From: Inia geoffrensis
Taxonomy: Eukaryota > Chordata > Mammalia > Artiodactyla > Iniidae
DNA length: 64,000 nucleotides
Assembly (NCBI GenBank): GCA_036417435.1
Contig: CM070908.1
Coordinates: 47,711,090-47,775,089 of the forward strand
Direction of reading: 5' to 3'
The notes beneath the pieces were generated by a model. It searched no databases and was not told the DNA's origin. It saw only the letters and a list, made by a program, of their open reading frames with translations. A program made the position numbers and the translations under genes. This document shows positions 1 to 11,390 of this stretch, one piece after another; position 1 is the stretch's first letter; every line of letters begins with the position of its first letter.

Positions 1-1141
1 CAACGTTACACTGGCATCTGCCGCCGCAGGCTCGCCCCGCATCCGCACCCTCCCTCCCCCCGGCCTGAGTGGGCAAAGGTCCCCAGAGCAGCTGCTCCTT
101 TAACCCCGTCCTGTCTGAGCGAAGAATAGATGCCTTCCGGCAACCTACACGCAGAAACAGGGCCAAATCCAAAGCAGAGCCCCGGGAGCTGTGCGAACAA
201 AGAAGAGAAAGGGAAATCTCTCCCAGCAGCCTCAGAAGCAGCAGATTAAAGCTCCACAATCAACCTGAGGTACTCTGCATCTGTAGAATACATGAATAGA
301 CAACGAATCATCCCAAATTGAGGAGGTGGACTTTGAGAGCAAGATTTATTATTTTTTTCACCTTTTCCTCTTTTTGTGAGTGTGTATGTGTACACTTCTG
401 TGTGAGATTTTGTATGTATAGCTTTGCTGTCACCATTGGTCCTAGGGTTCTATCCGTTTTTTTTTTTCATTTAAAAAAATTTTTTTTATTCATAATTAGT
501 TTTTATTTTAATAACTTTATTTTACTTTATCTTACTTTATTTTATCCTCTCTCCTCTTTCTTTCTTTTCTTCGTTCCTTTCTTTCTTTCTTTCTAATTTT
601 TCTCCCTTTTATTCTGAGCCATGTGGATGAAAGCCTCTTGGTGCTGCAGCCAGGAGTCAGTGCTGTGCCTCTGAGGTGGGAGAGCCAACTTCAGGACACT
701 GTTCCACAAGAGACCTCCCAGCTCCATGTAATATCAAATGGCGAAAATCTCACAGAGACCTCCATCTCAACACCAAGATCCAGCTTAACTCAACGACCAG
801 CAAGCTACAGTGATGGACACCCTATGATAAACAACTAGCAAGACAGTAACACAGCCCCATCCATTAGCAGAGAGGCTGCCTAAAATTAAAATAAGGCTAC
901 AGGCACCCCAAAACACACCACCAGACGTGGACCTGCCCACCAGAAAGACAAGATCCAGCCTCATCCACCAGAACACAGGCACTAGTCCCCTACACCTGGA
1001 AACCTATACAACACACTGAACCAACCTTAGCCACTGGGGACAGACACCAAAAACAACGGGAACTACGACCCCACAGCCTGAGAAAAGGAGACCCCAAACA
1101 CAGTAGGATAAGCAAAATGAAGACAGAAAAACACACAGCAG
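1..1141 (+). promoter_or_regulatory. L1 5'UTR (partial), internal promoter region
   Basis: This is the leader upstream of L1 ORF1. The first 100 or so bases are GC- and CpG-rich, as in the internal RNA polymerase II promoter of L1 elements. A T-rich and TTTC-rich tract follows at about 455-600, then an A- and C-rich stretch running into ORF1. The 5' end is cut by the window edge, so length and promoter boxes cannot be judged. Small ORFs here look like chance. Confidence 0.8.
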
Positions 1142-2001
1142 ATGAAGGAGCAAGGTAAAAACCCACCAGACCCAACAAATGAAGAGGAAATAGGCAGCCT
1201 ACCTGAAAAAGAATTCAGAATAATGATAGTAAAGATGACCCAAAATCTTGGAAATAGAATAGAAAAAATGCAAGAAACATTTAACAAGGACCAAGAAGAA
1301 CTAAAGATGAAACAAGCAACGGTGAACAACACAATAAATGAAATTAAAAATACTGTAGATGGGATCAATAGCAGAATAACGGAGGCAGAAGAGGGGATAA
1401 GTGACCTGGAAGATAAAATAGTTGAAATAACTACTGCAGAGCAGAATAAAGAAAAAAGAATGAAAAGAACTGAGGACAGCCTCAGAGACCACTGGGAAAA
1501 CATTAAACGCACCAACATTCGAATTATAGGGGATCCAGAAGAAGAAGAGAAAAAGAAATGGACTGAGAAAATATTTGAAGAGATTACAGTTGAAAACTTC
1601 TCTAATATGGGAAAGGAAAGAGTTAATCAAGTCCAGGAAGCACAGAGAGTCCCATACAGGATAAATACAAGCAGAAACATGCCAAGACACATATTAATCA
1701 AACTGACAAAAGTTAAATACAAAGAAAACATATTAAAAGCAGCAAGGGAAAAATACCATACAAGGGAATCTCCATAAGGTTAACAGCTGATCTTTCAGCA
1801 GAAACTCTGCAAGCCAGAAGGGACTGGCAGAACATATTTAAAGTGATGAAGGAGAAAAACCTACAACCAAGATTACTCTACCCAGCAAGGATCTCATTCA
1901 GATTTGATGGAGAAATTAGAACCTTAACAAACAAGCAAAAGTTGAGAGAGTTCAGCATCACCAAACCAGGTTTACAACAAATGCTAACAGACCTTCTCTA
2001 G
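1142..2001 (+). pseudogene. L1 ORF1p, frameshifted
   Basis: ORF1p is the RNA-binding, trimeric nucleic-acid chaperone that coats L1 RNA in the cytoplasmic ribonucleoprotein. The frame from 1142 gives 211 residues rich in Lys and Glu. An N-terminal leader is followed by a heptad-like coiled-coil region (about residues 35-115) and then the RRM-like domain, with an R-T-N-I-R-I-I-G segment around 1508-1530. The frame stops at 1775-1777, but the usual C-terminal domain continues in another frame (R-L-T-A-D-L-S-A-E-T-L at about 1780-1812) to a TAG at 1999-2001. A one-base indel near 1750-1765 therefore broke the gene. The start was chosen as the first Met of the known N-terminal block. Identity is secure. 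The product would lack the C-terminal domain needed for function. Confidence 0.9.
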
Positions 2002-2059
2002 GCAAGGAACACAAGAGAAGGAAAAGATATACAATAACGAACCCAAAACAATTAAGAAA
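2002..2059 (+). other. L1 inter-ORF spacer
   Basis: A 58-base A-rich gap separates the ORF1 stop (TAG 1999-2001) from the ORF2 ATG at 2060. Its length is typical of the short spacer across which L1 ORF2 is translated by an unconventional reinitiation mechanism. Confidence 0.7.
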
Positions 2060-3675
2060 ATGGGAATAGGAACATACATATCAATAATTACCTTAAATGT
2101 AAATGGATTAAATGCTCCCACCAAAAGACACAGATTGGCTGAATGGATACAAAAACAAGACCCATATATATGCTGTCTACAAGACACCCACTTCAGACCT
2201 AGAGACACATACAGACTGAAAGTAAGAGGATGGAAAAAGATATTCCATGCAAATGGAAATCAAAAGAAAGCTTGAGTACCAATTCTTATATCAGACAAGA
2301 AAGATTTTAAAATATGGACTATTAGAAGAGACAAAGAAGGACACTGCATAATGACCAAGGGATCAATCCAAGAAGAAGATATAACAATTGTAAATATTTA
2401 TGCACCCATAATAGGAGCACCTCAACACATAAGGCAAATACTAACAGCCATAAAAGGGGAAATCGACAGTAACACATTCATAGTAGGGCACTTTAACACC
2501 CCACTTTCACCAATGGACAGATCATCCAAAATGAAAATAAATAAGGAAACACAAGCTTTAAAAGATACATTAAACAAGATTGACTTAATTGATACTTACA
2601 GTACATTCCATCCAAAAACAACAGAATACACATTTTTCCCAAGTGCTCATGGAACATTCTACAGGATAGATCATATCTTGGGTCACAAATCAAGCCTTGG
2701 TAAATTTAAGAAAATTGAAATGGTATCAAATATCTTTTCCGACCACAACACTATGAGACTAGATATCAATTACAGGAAAAGATCAGTAAAAAATGCAAAC
2801 ACATGGAGGCTAAACATTACAATATTTAATAAAGAAGTGATCATTGAAGAAATCAAAAAATACCTAGAATCAAATGCCAATGGAGACACGACAACCCAAA
2901 TCCTACGGGATTCAGCAAAAGCAGTGCTAAGAGGGAAGTTTATAGCAATACAATCCTACCTTAAGAAACAGGAAACATCTCGAATAAAAAACCTAACCTT
3001 GCACCTAAATCTATTAGAGAAAAAAGAACAAAAAAACCAAAGTCAGCAGAAGGAAAGAAATCATAAAGATCAGATCAGAAATAAATGAAAAAGAAATGAA
3101 GGAAACGATAGCAAAAATCAATAAAACTAAAAGCTGGTTCTTTGAGAAGATAAACAAAATTGATAACCCATTAGCCAGACTCATCAATAAAAAAAGGGAG
3201 AAGACTCAAATCAATAGAATTAGAAATGAAAAAGGAGAAGTAACAACTGACATTGCAGAAATACAGAAGATCATGAGAGATTACTACAAGCAACTCTATG
3301 CCAATAAAATGGACAACCTGGAAGAAATGGACAAATTCTTAGAAAGGCACAACCTGCCAAGACTGAATCAGGAAGAAATAGAAAATATGAACAGACCAAT
3401 CACAAGCACTGAAATTGAAACTGTGATTAAAAATCTTCCAACAAACAAAAGCCCAGGACCAGATGGCTTCACAGGCGAATTCTATCAAACATTTAGAGAA
3501 GAGCTACCACCTATACTTCTCAAGCTCTTCCAAAATATAGCAGAGGGAGGAACACTCCCAAACTCATTCTACGAGGCCACCATCAGCTTGATACCAAAAC
3601 CAGACAAGGATGTCACAAAGAAAGAAAGCTACAGGCCAGTATCACTGATGAACATAGATGCAAAAATCCTCAGCA

Positions 3676-3930
3676 AAAACTAGCAAACAGGGCTTCCCTG
3701 GTGGTGCAGTGGTTGAGAGTACGCCTGCCGATGCAGGGGACACGAGTTCGTGCCCCGGTCTGGGAAGATCCCACATGCCATGGAGCGGCTGGGCCCGTGA
3801 GCCATGGCAGCTGAGCCTGCACGCCCAGAGCCTGTGCTCCGCAACGGGAGAGGCCACAACAGTGAGAGGCCCGTGTCCCGCAAAAACAAAAACAAAAACA
3901 AAACAAACAAAAAATAAAACTAGCAAACAG
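3676..3930. repeat. 15-bp target-site duplication around SINE in L1 ORF2
   Basis: The same 15 bases, aaaactagcaaacag, occur at 3676-3690 and 3916-3930, directly flanking the SINE. This marks L1-machinery insertion of the SINE into the L1. Both copies carry the same ORF2 frameshift, so that frameshift is older than the SINE. Confidence 0.9.
3691..3915 (+). mobile_element. CHR-type tRNA-derived SINE (short subtype), nested in L1
   Basis: The element begins ggcttccctggtggtgcag and carries tRNA-like A-box (gtgcagtggttgagag) and B-box (ggttcgtgcccc) signals of a Pol III promoter. The subtype body follows (cggctgggcccgtgagccat) and a tail built of AAAAC units. CHR SINEs derive from a tRNA and are mobilised by L1. 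Non-coding; reading frames through it are chance. Confidence 0.93.
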
Positions 3931-5501
3931 AATCCAACAGCACATTAAAAGGATCATATACCATGATCAAGTGGGGTTTATTCCAGGAATGCAAGGATTC
4001 TTCAATATACGCAAATCAGACAACATGATACAGCATATTAACAAATTGAAGGAGAAAAACCATATGATCATCTCAATAGATGCAGAGAAATCTTTCGACA
4101 AAATTCAACACCCATGTATGATAAACATCCTGCAGAAAGTAGGCATAGAGGAAACTTTCCTCAACATAATAAAGACCATATATGACAAACCCACAGCCAA
4201 CATCGTCCTCAATGGTGAAAAACTGAAAGCATTTCCATTAAGATCGGGAACAAGACAAGGTTGCCCACTCTCACCACTCTTATTCAACATAATTTTGGAA
4301 GTTTTAGCCACAGCAATCAGAGAAGAAAAGGAAATAAAAGGAATCCAAATCGGAAAAGAAGAAGTAAAGCTGTCACTGTTTGCAGATGACATGATACTAT
4401 ACATAGAGGATCCTAAAGATGCTACCAGAAAACTACTAGGGCTGATCAATGAATTTGGTAAAGTAGCAGGATACAAAATTAATGCACAGAAATCTCTGGC
4501 ATTCCTATACACTAATGATGAAAAATCTGAAAATGAAATCAAGAAAACACTCCCATTTACCACTGCAACAAAAAGAATAAAATATCTAGGAATATACCTA
4601 CGTAAGGAGACAAAAGACCTGTATGCAGAAAATTATAAGACACTGATGGAAGAAATTAAAGATGATACAAATAGATGGAGAGATATACCATGTTCTTGGA
4701 TTGGAAGAATCAACATTGTGAAAATGACTATACTACCCAAAGCAAACTACAGATTCAATGCAATCCCTATCAAACTACCACTGGCATTTTTCACAGAACT
4801 AGAACAAAAAATTTCACAATTTCTATGGAAACACAAAAGACCCCAAATAGCCAAAGGAATCTTGAGAATGAGAATCAGAGCTGGAGGAATCAGGCTCCCT
4901 GACTTCAGACTATACTACAACGCTACAGTAATGAAAGTATCATACTGGCACAAAAACAGAAATATAGATCAATGGAACAGGATAGAAAGCCCAGAAATAA
5001 GCCCACACACATATGGTCACCTTATCTTTGATAAAGGAGGCAGGAATGTACAGTGGAGAAAGGACAACCTCTTCAATAAGTGGTGCTGGGAAAACTGGAC
5101 AGGTACATGTAAAAGTATGAGATTAGATCACTCCCTAACACCATACACAAAACTAAGCTCAAAATGGATTAAAGACCTAAATGTAAGGCCAGACACTATC
5201 AAACTCTTAGAGAAAAACATAGGCAGAACACTCTATGACATAAATGACAGCAAGATCCTTTTTGACCCACCTCCCAGAGAAATGAAAATAAAAACAAAGA
5301 TAAACAAATGGGACCTAATGAAACTTCAAAGCTTTTGCACAGCAAAGGAAACCATAAACAAGACCAAAAGACAACCCTCAGAATGGGAGAAAATATTTGC
5401 AAATGAAGCAACTGACAAAGGATTAATCTCCAAAATTTACAAGCAGCTCATGCAGCTCAATAACAAAAAATCAAACAACCCAATCCAAAAATGGGCAGAA
5501 G

Positions 5502-5785
5502 GGCTTCCCTGTTGGCGCAGTGGTTCAGAATCTGCCTGCCAATGCAGGGGACACGGGTTCGAGCCCTGGTCTGGGAAGATCCCACATGCCACGGAGCAAC
5601 TGGGCCTGTGAGCCACAATTACTGAGACTGCATGTCTGGAGCCTGTGCTCGCAACAGAGGCCGTGATAGTGAGAGGCCTGCGCACCGTGATGAAGAGTGG
5701 CCCCCACTTGCCACAACTAGAGAAAGCCCATTCACAGAAACGACGACCCAACACAGCCATAAATAAATAAATACATTAAAAAAAA
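5502..5785 (+). mobile_element. CHR-type tRNA-derived SINE (long subtype), nested in L1
   Basis: It starts with the same tRNA-like head, including a B-box (gggttcgagccc), but has a different, longer body ending in the gcaactagagaaagcccattc segment and an ATAAATAAATA-rich tail. The target duplication aaaaatgggcagaag occurs at about 5487-5501 and 5786-5800. It interrupts the C-terminal part of L1 ORF2 after the reverse transcriptase domain. Confidence 0.92.
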
Positions 5786-6397
5786 AAAAATGGGCAGAAG
5801 ACCGAAACAGACGTTTCTCCAAAGAAGATATACAGACTGCCAACAAACACATGAAAGAATGCTCAACATCATTAATCATTAGAGAAATGCAAATCAAAAC
5901 TACAATGAGATATCATCCCACACCAGGCAGAATGGCCATCATCAAAAAATCTAGAAACAATAAATGCTGGAGAGCATGTGGAGAAAAGGGAACACTCTTG
6001 CACTTCTGGTGGGAATGTGAATTGGTACAACCACTATGGAGAACAGTATGGATGTTCCTTTAAAAAGTACAAATAGAACTACCATATGACCCAGCAATCC
6101 CACTACTGGGCATATACCCTGAGAAAACCATAATTCAAAAAGAGTCATGTACCAAAATGTTCATTGCAGCTCTATTTACAATAGCCAGGAGATGGAAACA
6201 ACCTCTGTCCATCATCGGATGAATGGATAAAGAAGATGTGGCACATATATCCAATGGAATATTACTCAGCCATAAAAAGAAATGAAATTGAGCTATTTGT
6301 AATGAGGTGGATGGACCTAGAGTCTGTCATACAGAGTGAAATAAGTCAGAAAGAGAAAGACAAATACCATATGCTAACACATATATATGGAATTTAA

Positions 6398-6780
6398 GGG
6401 GAAAAAATGTCATAAAGAACCTAGGGGTAAGACAGGAATAAAGACACAGACCTACTAGAGAATGGACTTGAGGATATGGGGAGGGGGAAGGGTAAGCTGT
6501 GACAAAGCGAGAGAGTGGCATGGACATATACACACTACCAAACGTAAAATAGATAGCTAGTGGGAAGCAGCTGCATAGCACAGGGAGATCAGCTCAGTGC
6601 TTGTGACCATCTAGAGGGGTGGGATAAGGAGGGTGGGAGGGAGGGAGATGTAAGAGGGAAGATATATGGGAACATATGTATATGTATAACTGATTCACTT
6701 TGTTATAAAGCAGAAACTAGCACACCATTGTAAAGCAATTGTACTCCAATAAAGATGTAAAAAAAAAAAAAAAAAGAAAA
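6398..6780 (+). other. L1 3'UTR with G-rich tract, polyA signal and tail
   Basis: Purine-rich 3'UTR typical of mammalian L1. It holds a G-run block at 6631-6645 (gggtgggagggaggg), the family-typical segment ctgattcactttgttataa, AATAAA at 6748-6753 and an A-tract to about 6775. Truncated copies of related 3'UTRs recur at 11913, 22276, 27589 (minus), 29158 and 51615. Confidence 0.9.
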
Positions 6781-7500
6781 CGACAAATGTGGTTGCTGCC
6801 ATACAGAATTGTTGGTTTAGTTGGGGAGATACACATTTAACAAGTAATTTTAACACAGAGGGTGAAGAATGTAGGGACCTGGTGGGTACAGGGTAAAAAA
6901 CGTGAGCCTGACTAGGAAGAAGGAAACTGGGGGAGTGAAAGGATGTAGGAAAGTGATGTAAGTGGGAAGAAACTGACAAATTGCTTTGGAATCTGGAGAA
7001 GACAGTTGAATGCATATGTATATGACTTTGAAAGGCCAATGGCGGACATTGAGGTAGGGAGTGACAAAGGATGGGGAGGGTTTTTTAAAATATTTTTAAA
7101 AGCTTTAATGACCTTTCAGGTTAACTGCCTGAAGGAGTGGTGAGGTGGGGGGTGAAGGGTGGAGGGCAGTAAAGGGTGGAAGTTGGCTGTAACTAGGTGG
7201 CAATTTTAAATGAGGAGTTTTGTTTTGTTAAGGAAACAATAAGGAATTACCTTGCCTGGGGCACAGAATGTAGGAGAGAGTGGCCAGAGCCAGGGCCAGA
7301 AACAAAGCTTGGAGCCAGATGGTAGAAGGCTTTGAACGCCAGGATAAGGGGCAAGATCAACTTGAGCAGACTGTGGGGTCCTGAGCAGCCAGAGCAGGAT
7401 CTGAACTGACCAGTTTTAGAAAACTAAGAATTAGAGAGGGTAAGCCTGGAGGCAAGGAAAACAGGTAAGAGGCTCTAAGAACAGTCCAGGTAATAAAGGG
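6781..7500 (-). mobile_element. Ancient L2 LINE fragment (antisense), interrupted
   Basis: Patches match, as reverse complement, the 3' half of the L2 (CR1-clade) LINE. Examples are the segment around 7325-7345 (mirror of the L2 aggcc-ctgcatgat region), gagcaggatctgaactga at about 7395 and cagtccaggtaataaagg at about 7485. Old and eroded, with unaligned bases between patches. It is the probable landing site of the L1 upstream. Confidence 0.5.
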
Positions 7501-7985
7501 CAGGAGATGAGATGAACGGGGTTACATTGTTCTGTGAAATTGCTTCCCTTCTCTATAACCTCCTTTGAGTTAAATGCAGCATCTGTTCAGCTGCCTGTGG
7601 CACAGTTTTTTACCGGATGAAAAACAGCACTGTATTCAGGAGCTGCTGACAATGTCTCTCCTTGTGCTCTGCTATGTTTTAATTATGTTTGACATTCATC
7701 GCACACTATTATCCAGTGGCAGCAAAATGAAGAAATGCTGCTTCATTGGAAGTCAAACAAAAGTGAGGACACATGTAATTATGTAGTATTAATAATAGAT
7801 TATTCCTTAAAAGACAGATTTTTAGGTTTAATATACCAGTGGCTTCCCACCTACCACCCACTCTGCATATCTCGTTTTGATTCAATTGTAAGAAGCCTCA
7901 GCCCACAATTTAATTACAGACATCCACCATAAAACAGTAACAGTTTGAAAAGAACAAAGAATCCAAAAACTACATTAGGAATCAG
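7501..7985. other. No gene or repeat recognised
   Basis: Unremarkable sequence with only chance ORFs (for example 7574-7786). Nothing supportable seen. Confidence 0.5.
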
Positions 7986-7989
7986 GAGA

Positions 7990-8690
7990 ACATGGTACCT
8001 TTTTATTTTGGAAATTTTCAAACATATACCAAAGTAGACAGACTAGTATAATAAACCCATGAATACATCACTCAGTTTCTACAATTATCAGCACATTGTG
8101 TAAACTTGTTTCACTTTTGGCCCCACCTACTTTAACCCTTCATCCCCAATCTGGATTATTTTAAAGCAAATCTTAAGCATCCTTTTATTTTACCTGTAGA
8201 TACTTCAAAATGTATTTTTAAAAGAAATTTTTTAAAAATACAGACATATTACCATTATAATGCCTAAAATAGAAACAACAATTATCCTTCAATATAATCA
8301 AATATGTAATCATGGTTTAAATTTCTCCAGTTGTCTTATAATTTTTATTTGACAAGATACAACAAGAGACACATGTGGCGTAGGTCCATATATATCTCTT
8401 AAGTCTCATTTAATTTATAGAATCTCCACTTTTTTTGTTGCTATTTATTAAAGAAACTAGGTCATTTGTCATGTTCAATTTCCCACTTTCTGGATTTACT
8501 GATTAGTCATATGTATCGTTAATCTAGTCCCTGGTTTTTCAATAAACTGATAATTAGACCCAGAGGCTTGATCAGATTTGGTTTTACTTTTTTTGTAAGA
8601 ATATTTCATGGGTGATCCTGAACTCTTCCATATCACATCAGAAGGCATTTAATGTATTGTCTCTTCATTTGGTGCTATTAAAAGAAATAA
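7990..8690 (-). mobile_element. Ancient L1M-type 3' region (antisense)
   Basis: Phrases such as gaaattttcaaacatatacc, aacccatgaatacatcactc, catgtggcgtaggtccatat and gaggcttgatcagattt follow the order of an old L1M 3' region read antisense. No coding capacity remains. Confidence 0.5.
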
Positions 8691-8852
8691 ATGGGTTAAT
8701 GTGTTTTCAACCTGATCCAACTATTATAAAGTTCTCTACTAGTTACCCTGAAGCAAAAGTTTTTATGAAATAAAAATAGAAGAAATACTTGATGGTTTAA
8801 AAAAAATTGCCTATTATTAGGAACTCATGGATTTTTAAAAAAATTTGATGTG

Positions 8853-9060
8853 GGGCTTCCCTGGGGGCGCAGTGGTTGGGAGTCCGCCTGCCGATGCAGG
8901 GGACACGGGTTCGTGACCCGGTCTGGGAAGATCCCACATGCTGCGGAGCGGCTGGGCCCGTGAGCCATGGCCGCTGAGCCTGCGCGTCCAGAGTCTGTGC
9001 TCCGGAACGGGAGAGGCCACAGCAGGGAGAGGACCGCGTACTGCAAAAAAAAAAAAAAAA
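8853..9060 (+). mobile_element. CHR-type SINE (short subtype)
   Basis: Head gggcttccctgggggcgcag, A-box and B-box (ggttcgtgaccc), body gcggctgggcccgtgagc and an A-tail at about 9044-9061. The target duplication is near-perfect: aaatttgatgtg at 8841-8852 against aattgatgtg at 9061-9070. Confidence 0.93.
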
Positions 9061-9070
9061 AATTGATGTG

Positions 9071-9755
9071 TTTTAATACATTAAAATCATATATTTTGAA
9101 TGGAAAAATTATTTCACCTTTCCAAAAGTCAGACCCCTCAAGTTGTCTTCTCTTTCCTTTTCACTTTCCTTTAGTTTCTTTGATAGCTTCCTTGATTTTT
9201 GGCAGAAGAGGCTCTTTTGTACTTACCTGAGTCTGGATTCAGCCATTTCTCCAACAACTCTGTTTCCTTTTAGTGGGAAATGGTATTTAGAAACCACAGT
9301 CTGAGCATAAGGGTGCTTATTGCCACAGGGTTGGTTATTGTTTCCAGGCCTTTCAAAAGACAGAACTAGGAACTTTTTTTTTTTAAGAAAAAATATTTCA
9401 TGAGTATGAACTAATATTAAAATAACTTTACAATTTTTATTTAACTTATTTGCTTTTATAGTTGTATCTCCTTTCTCATATGCTGAGAATTTTGGTTTCT
9501 AATGATATTCAATTAATATAATTATGTCTTTGCTTGATCCTAACAATATATAATTTCAAAATAATTATTATGAATAATATTATTATTAAACATAGTTTGC
9601 TTTCCTTATACTTCTTTTTGTCTTTGAGGTATATTCCACTAATTCTGCATAATTGTATATGTATACATATATATAAAATAAAGTTATGTATCTGGATAAG
9701 CCCACAATTATGTTTCATTTTGCTTTTATTTTTTAGGGATTTAAAAATGTGGATG
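9071..9755. other. AT-rich stretch, nothing recognised
   Basis: AT-rich, especially 9360-9730, with short TA runs. ORFs here are low-complexity chance frames. No repeat family identified. Confidence 0.4.
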
Positions 9756-9756
9756 T

Positions 9757-10250
9757 ATTCATCAGGGTTCTCCAGAGAAACAAAGACATTAAGAAATATA
9801 TAGATACATATAAGAGGAGATTTATTATAGGAATTGGTTCACATGGTTAGGGAAGGTGAGAAGTTGCATGATTTGTCATCTGCAAGCTGGAGACCCTAGG
9901 GTGTAGTTCGGTCTGAGTCCAAAGGCCTGAAGGTAGAGAGACAGATGGTGAAAATCCCAATCTGAGTCTGAAGGTCTGTGAACCAGGATCACTGTTTGAG
10001 GGCAGAAGAAGATGAATGTCCAGCTCAGACTGAGAGAGCAAATTCACTCTTCCTCCACATTTTTGTTCTCTCCAGGCCCTCAGTGCCCACCTGCATGGGG
10101 TGGGGCTGCAGGGGGGATCTGGTTTATTCAGGTCACCAATTCAAATGCTAATCTCTTCCACAAACACCCTCACAGACACACCCAGAAATAATGTTTTACC
10201 ATCTATCTGGCCATCACTTAGCGCAGTCAAACTGACACATAAAATTAGCT
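9757..10250 (+). repeat. Interspersed repeat copy 1 (LTR-like, family not assigned)
   Basis: Begins with tcagggttctccagagaaac, contains gagatttattataggaattg and ctgcaagctggagaccc, and ends with the caccctcacagacacaccca block and tgacacataaaattagcta. A second copy lies at about 61740-62280 in the same orientation. I recognise it as a common mammalian repeat but cannot name the family. Confidence 0.7.
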
Positions 10251-10255
10251 ATCGT

Positions 10256-10714
10256 TTTTGGGTTAATTTTTTTTTTAAATAAAACATTTCCATCGAAACA
10301 AAGACAAAACTATGAAACTAATTACATTCAGAAAAGTGTGGCTTCCGTTTCTTTCATCTCCACCTTGTGCCTTCCTTCCCTTTATAGATAGCCATTTATA
10401 TTTATTTTTAGTTTATTGTTCCATTAAAAAAATCACATGGACTTTTATATACCTTCTCTTTTAAAAAGGTAGCATAGTATACACACTATTCTAAAGAGGA
10501 TTGCTTAGAAGGCTATAGAAGAAATTTCTACACGTCTTAAGTTACAACTCTTATGAAAATAATTTGTTATTTTTATCATCACAATTCAGTATATTTGTTA
10601 TAAAATCACTGTGTCAACATAGACCTAGAAAAAAGATAACATCAAAATGGACAATTGCTAAGCTTGAAGTCTGGTAATCTGAAGAGAAACACTTTGTTCA
10701 GTTAATTATTAGAC
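10256..10714. other. Possible L1M debris, otherwise nothing
   Basis: Between about 10380 and 10500 the phrases ttatttttagtttattgttc and aaaaaggtagcatagtatac recall old antisense L1M 3' sequence. The rest is unassigned. Confidence 0.3.
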
Positions 10715-10915
10715 ATTCAGCACTTATGTGCCAAACACTGTCTTATTTAATCCTCATGACAATGCTATGACGTAAGTATTATTCTTAACCTCATTTTGGA
10801 AATAGAGAAGCTAAGGCAAGACAGGTTAAGAAACTTTCCTGAAATCTCCAGCTATTAACCAGCAGAACTGGGCTCTGAACTAACATTCTGGCCATCCCAC
10901 AAGGCCAAGCATTTA
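10715..10915 (-). mobile_element. MIR SINE (antisense)
   Basis: Reads as the reverse complement of MIR: cacttatgtgccaaacactg, then tttaatcctcatgacaatgc, a gaggaaactgaggc-like core and ggttaagaaactttcctgaa. Ancient mammalian tRNA-derived SINE. Confidence 0.8.
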
Positions 10916-11154
10916 CCTTGTGTCCTTCTGTTTCCTATTATAAACAACTTTGCAGTGAACATTCTAAAGATTAATTTTAGTTCTCATCAATTAATATTTC
11001 CTTACAAGGATCATTTATCTAAATGGATTTGTGAGTTGAGAGGTAAGCATATTTTGAATTAAGTGTTTGGGAATTTTTGAATATCTTTAACTCAAAAAAT
11101 TGAGACAGAATCCTTTTGAGTAAACTCACAATGTGTCCCCATGAGTTTTTTTTT
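10916..11154. other. Unassigned, possible L1M debris
   Basis: The segment tataaacaactttgcagtga at about 10939 recalls antisense L1M sequence. Nothing firmer seen. Confidence 0.3.
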
Positions 11155-11390
11155 TTTTAATTCAACTCTATTGAATTTGAATACAATAAAATGTATCCAA
11201 TTTAATTGTATGGTGCAGTGTTTTGAAAAATGTGTACACCCATGTAACCACAACCATAGTCAAGAAATAGAACATATCCAGCAACACCAAAAGTTTCCTT
11301 GTGCCCACTTGCACATCCCACAAGCTTTGAGAACTGATTCCTTTTACTTGCAGTGCTCTTCTTAGAGAAATAAACAAACTTTTTGATTAT
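11155..11390 (-). mobile_element. Ancient L1M 3' fragment (antisense)
   Basis: The ordered phrases tgtgtacacccatgtaacca, agtcaagaaatagaacatat and ccaaaagtttccttgtgccc follow antisense L1M 3' sequence. A 12-T run at about 11147-11158 precedes it. Confidence 0.55.

Larger units (their letters stand above)
2060..6397 (+). pseudogene. L1 ORF2p (endonuclease-reverse transcriptase), multiply disrupted
   Basis: ORF2p nicks target DNA and reverse-transcribes L1 RNA. Visible in order are an APE-type endonuclease (T-L-N-V-N-G at about 2090-2110, F-N-T-P-L-S at 2492, S-D-H at about 2740), the reverse transcriptase (S-P-G-P-D-G-F at about 3450, [10 protein letters not shown] at about 4246, F-A-D-D at 4379-4390) and the C-terminal Cys motif (C-x3-C-x7-H-x4-C, about 5965-6018). 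Defects are an in-frame TGA at 2273-2275, a frameshift in the A-run near 3027-3036, a frameshift at about 3677, a SINE at 3691, a second SINE at 5502, a TAA at 6061-6063 and a shift near 6205-6225. The final frame ends at TAA 6395-6397. The longest open piece is 3971-5611, whose last codons come from the second SINE. Two endonuclease catalytic residues also differ from the family. Dead, but clearly recognisable. Confidence 0.95.
1..6780 (+). mobile_element. Nearly full-length L1 LINE, disabled, with two nested SINEs
   Basis: The window opens inside the GC-rich 5'UTR of an L1 non-LTR retrotransposon. ORF1, ORF2, a 3'UTR with AATAAA at 6748-6753 and a poly(A) tract at about 6759-6775 follow in order. 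The layout matches the mammalian L1 family, which copies itself by target-primed reverse transcription. The true 5' end and the 5' target duplication lie upstream of the window. Both ORFs carry frameshifts and stops, and two CHR-type SINEs (3691-3915 and 5502-5785) sit within ORF2. The sequence after the tail resembles antisense L2, so this L1 appears to have landed in an older L2. It is the youngest large element here but cannot be autonomous. Confidence 0.95.

Noticed and set aside
8853..9060. tRNA gene
   Set aside because: A and B boxes are present, but they belong to a SINE head with tail and target duplication. No cloverleaf-length tRNA.
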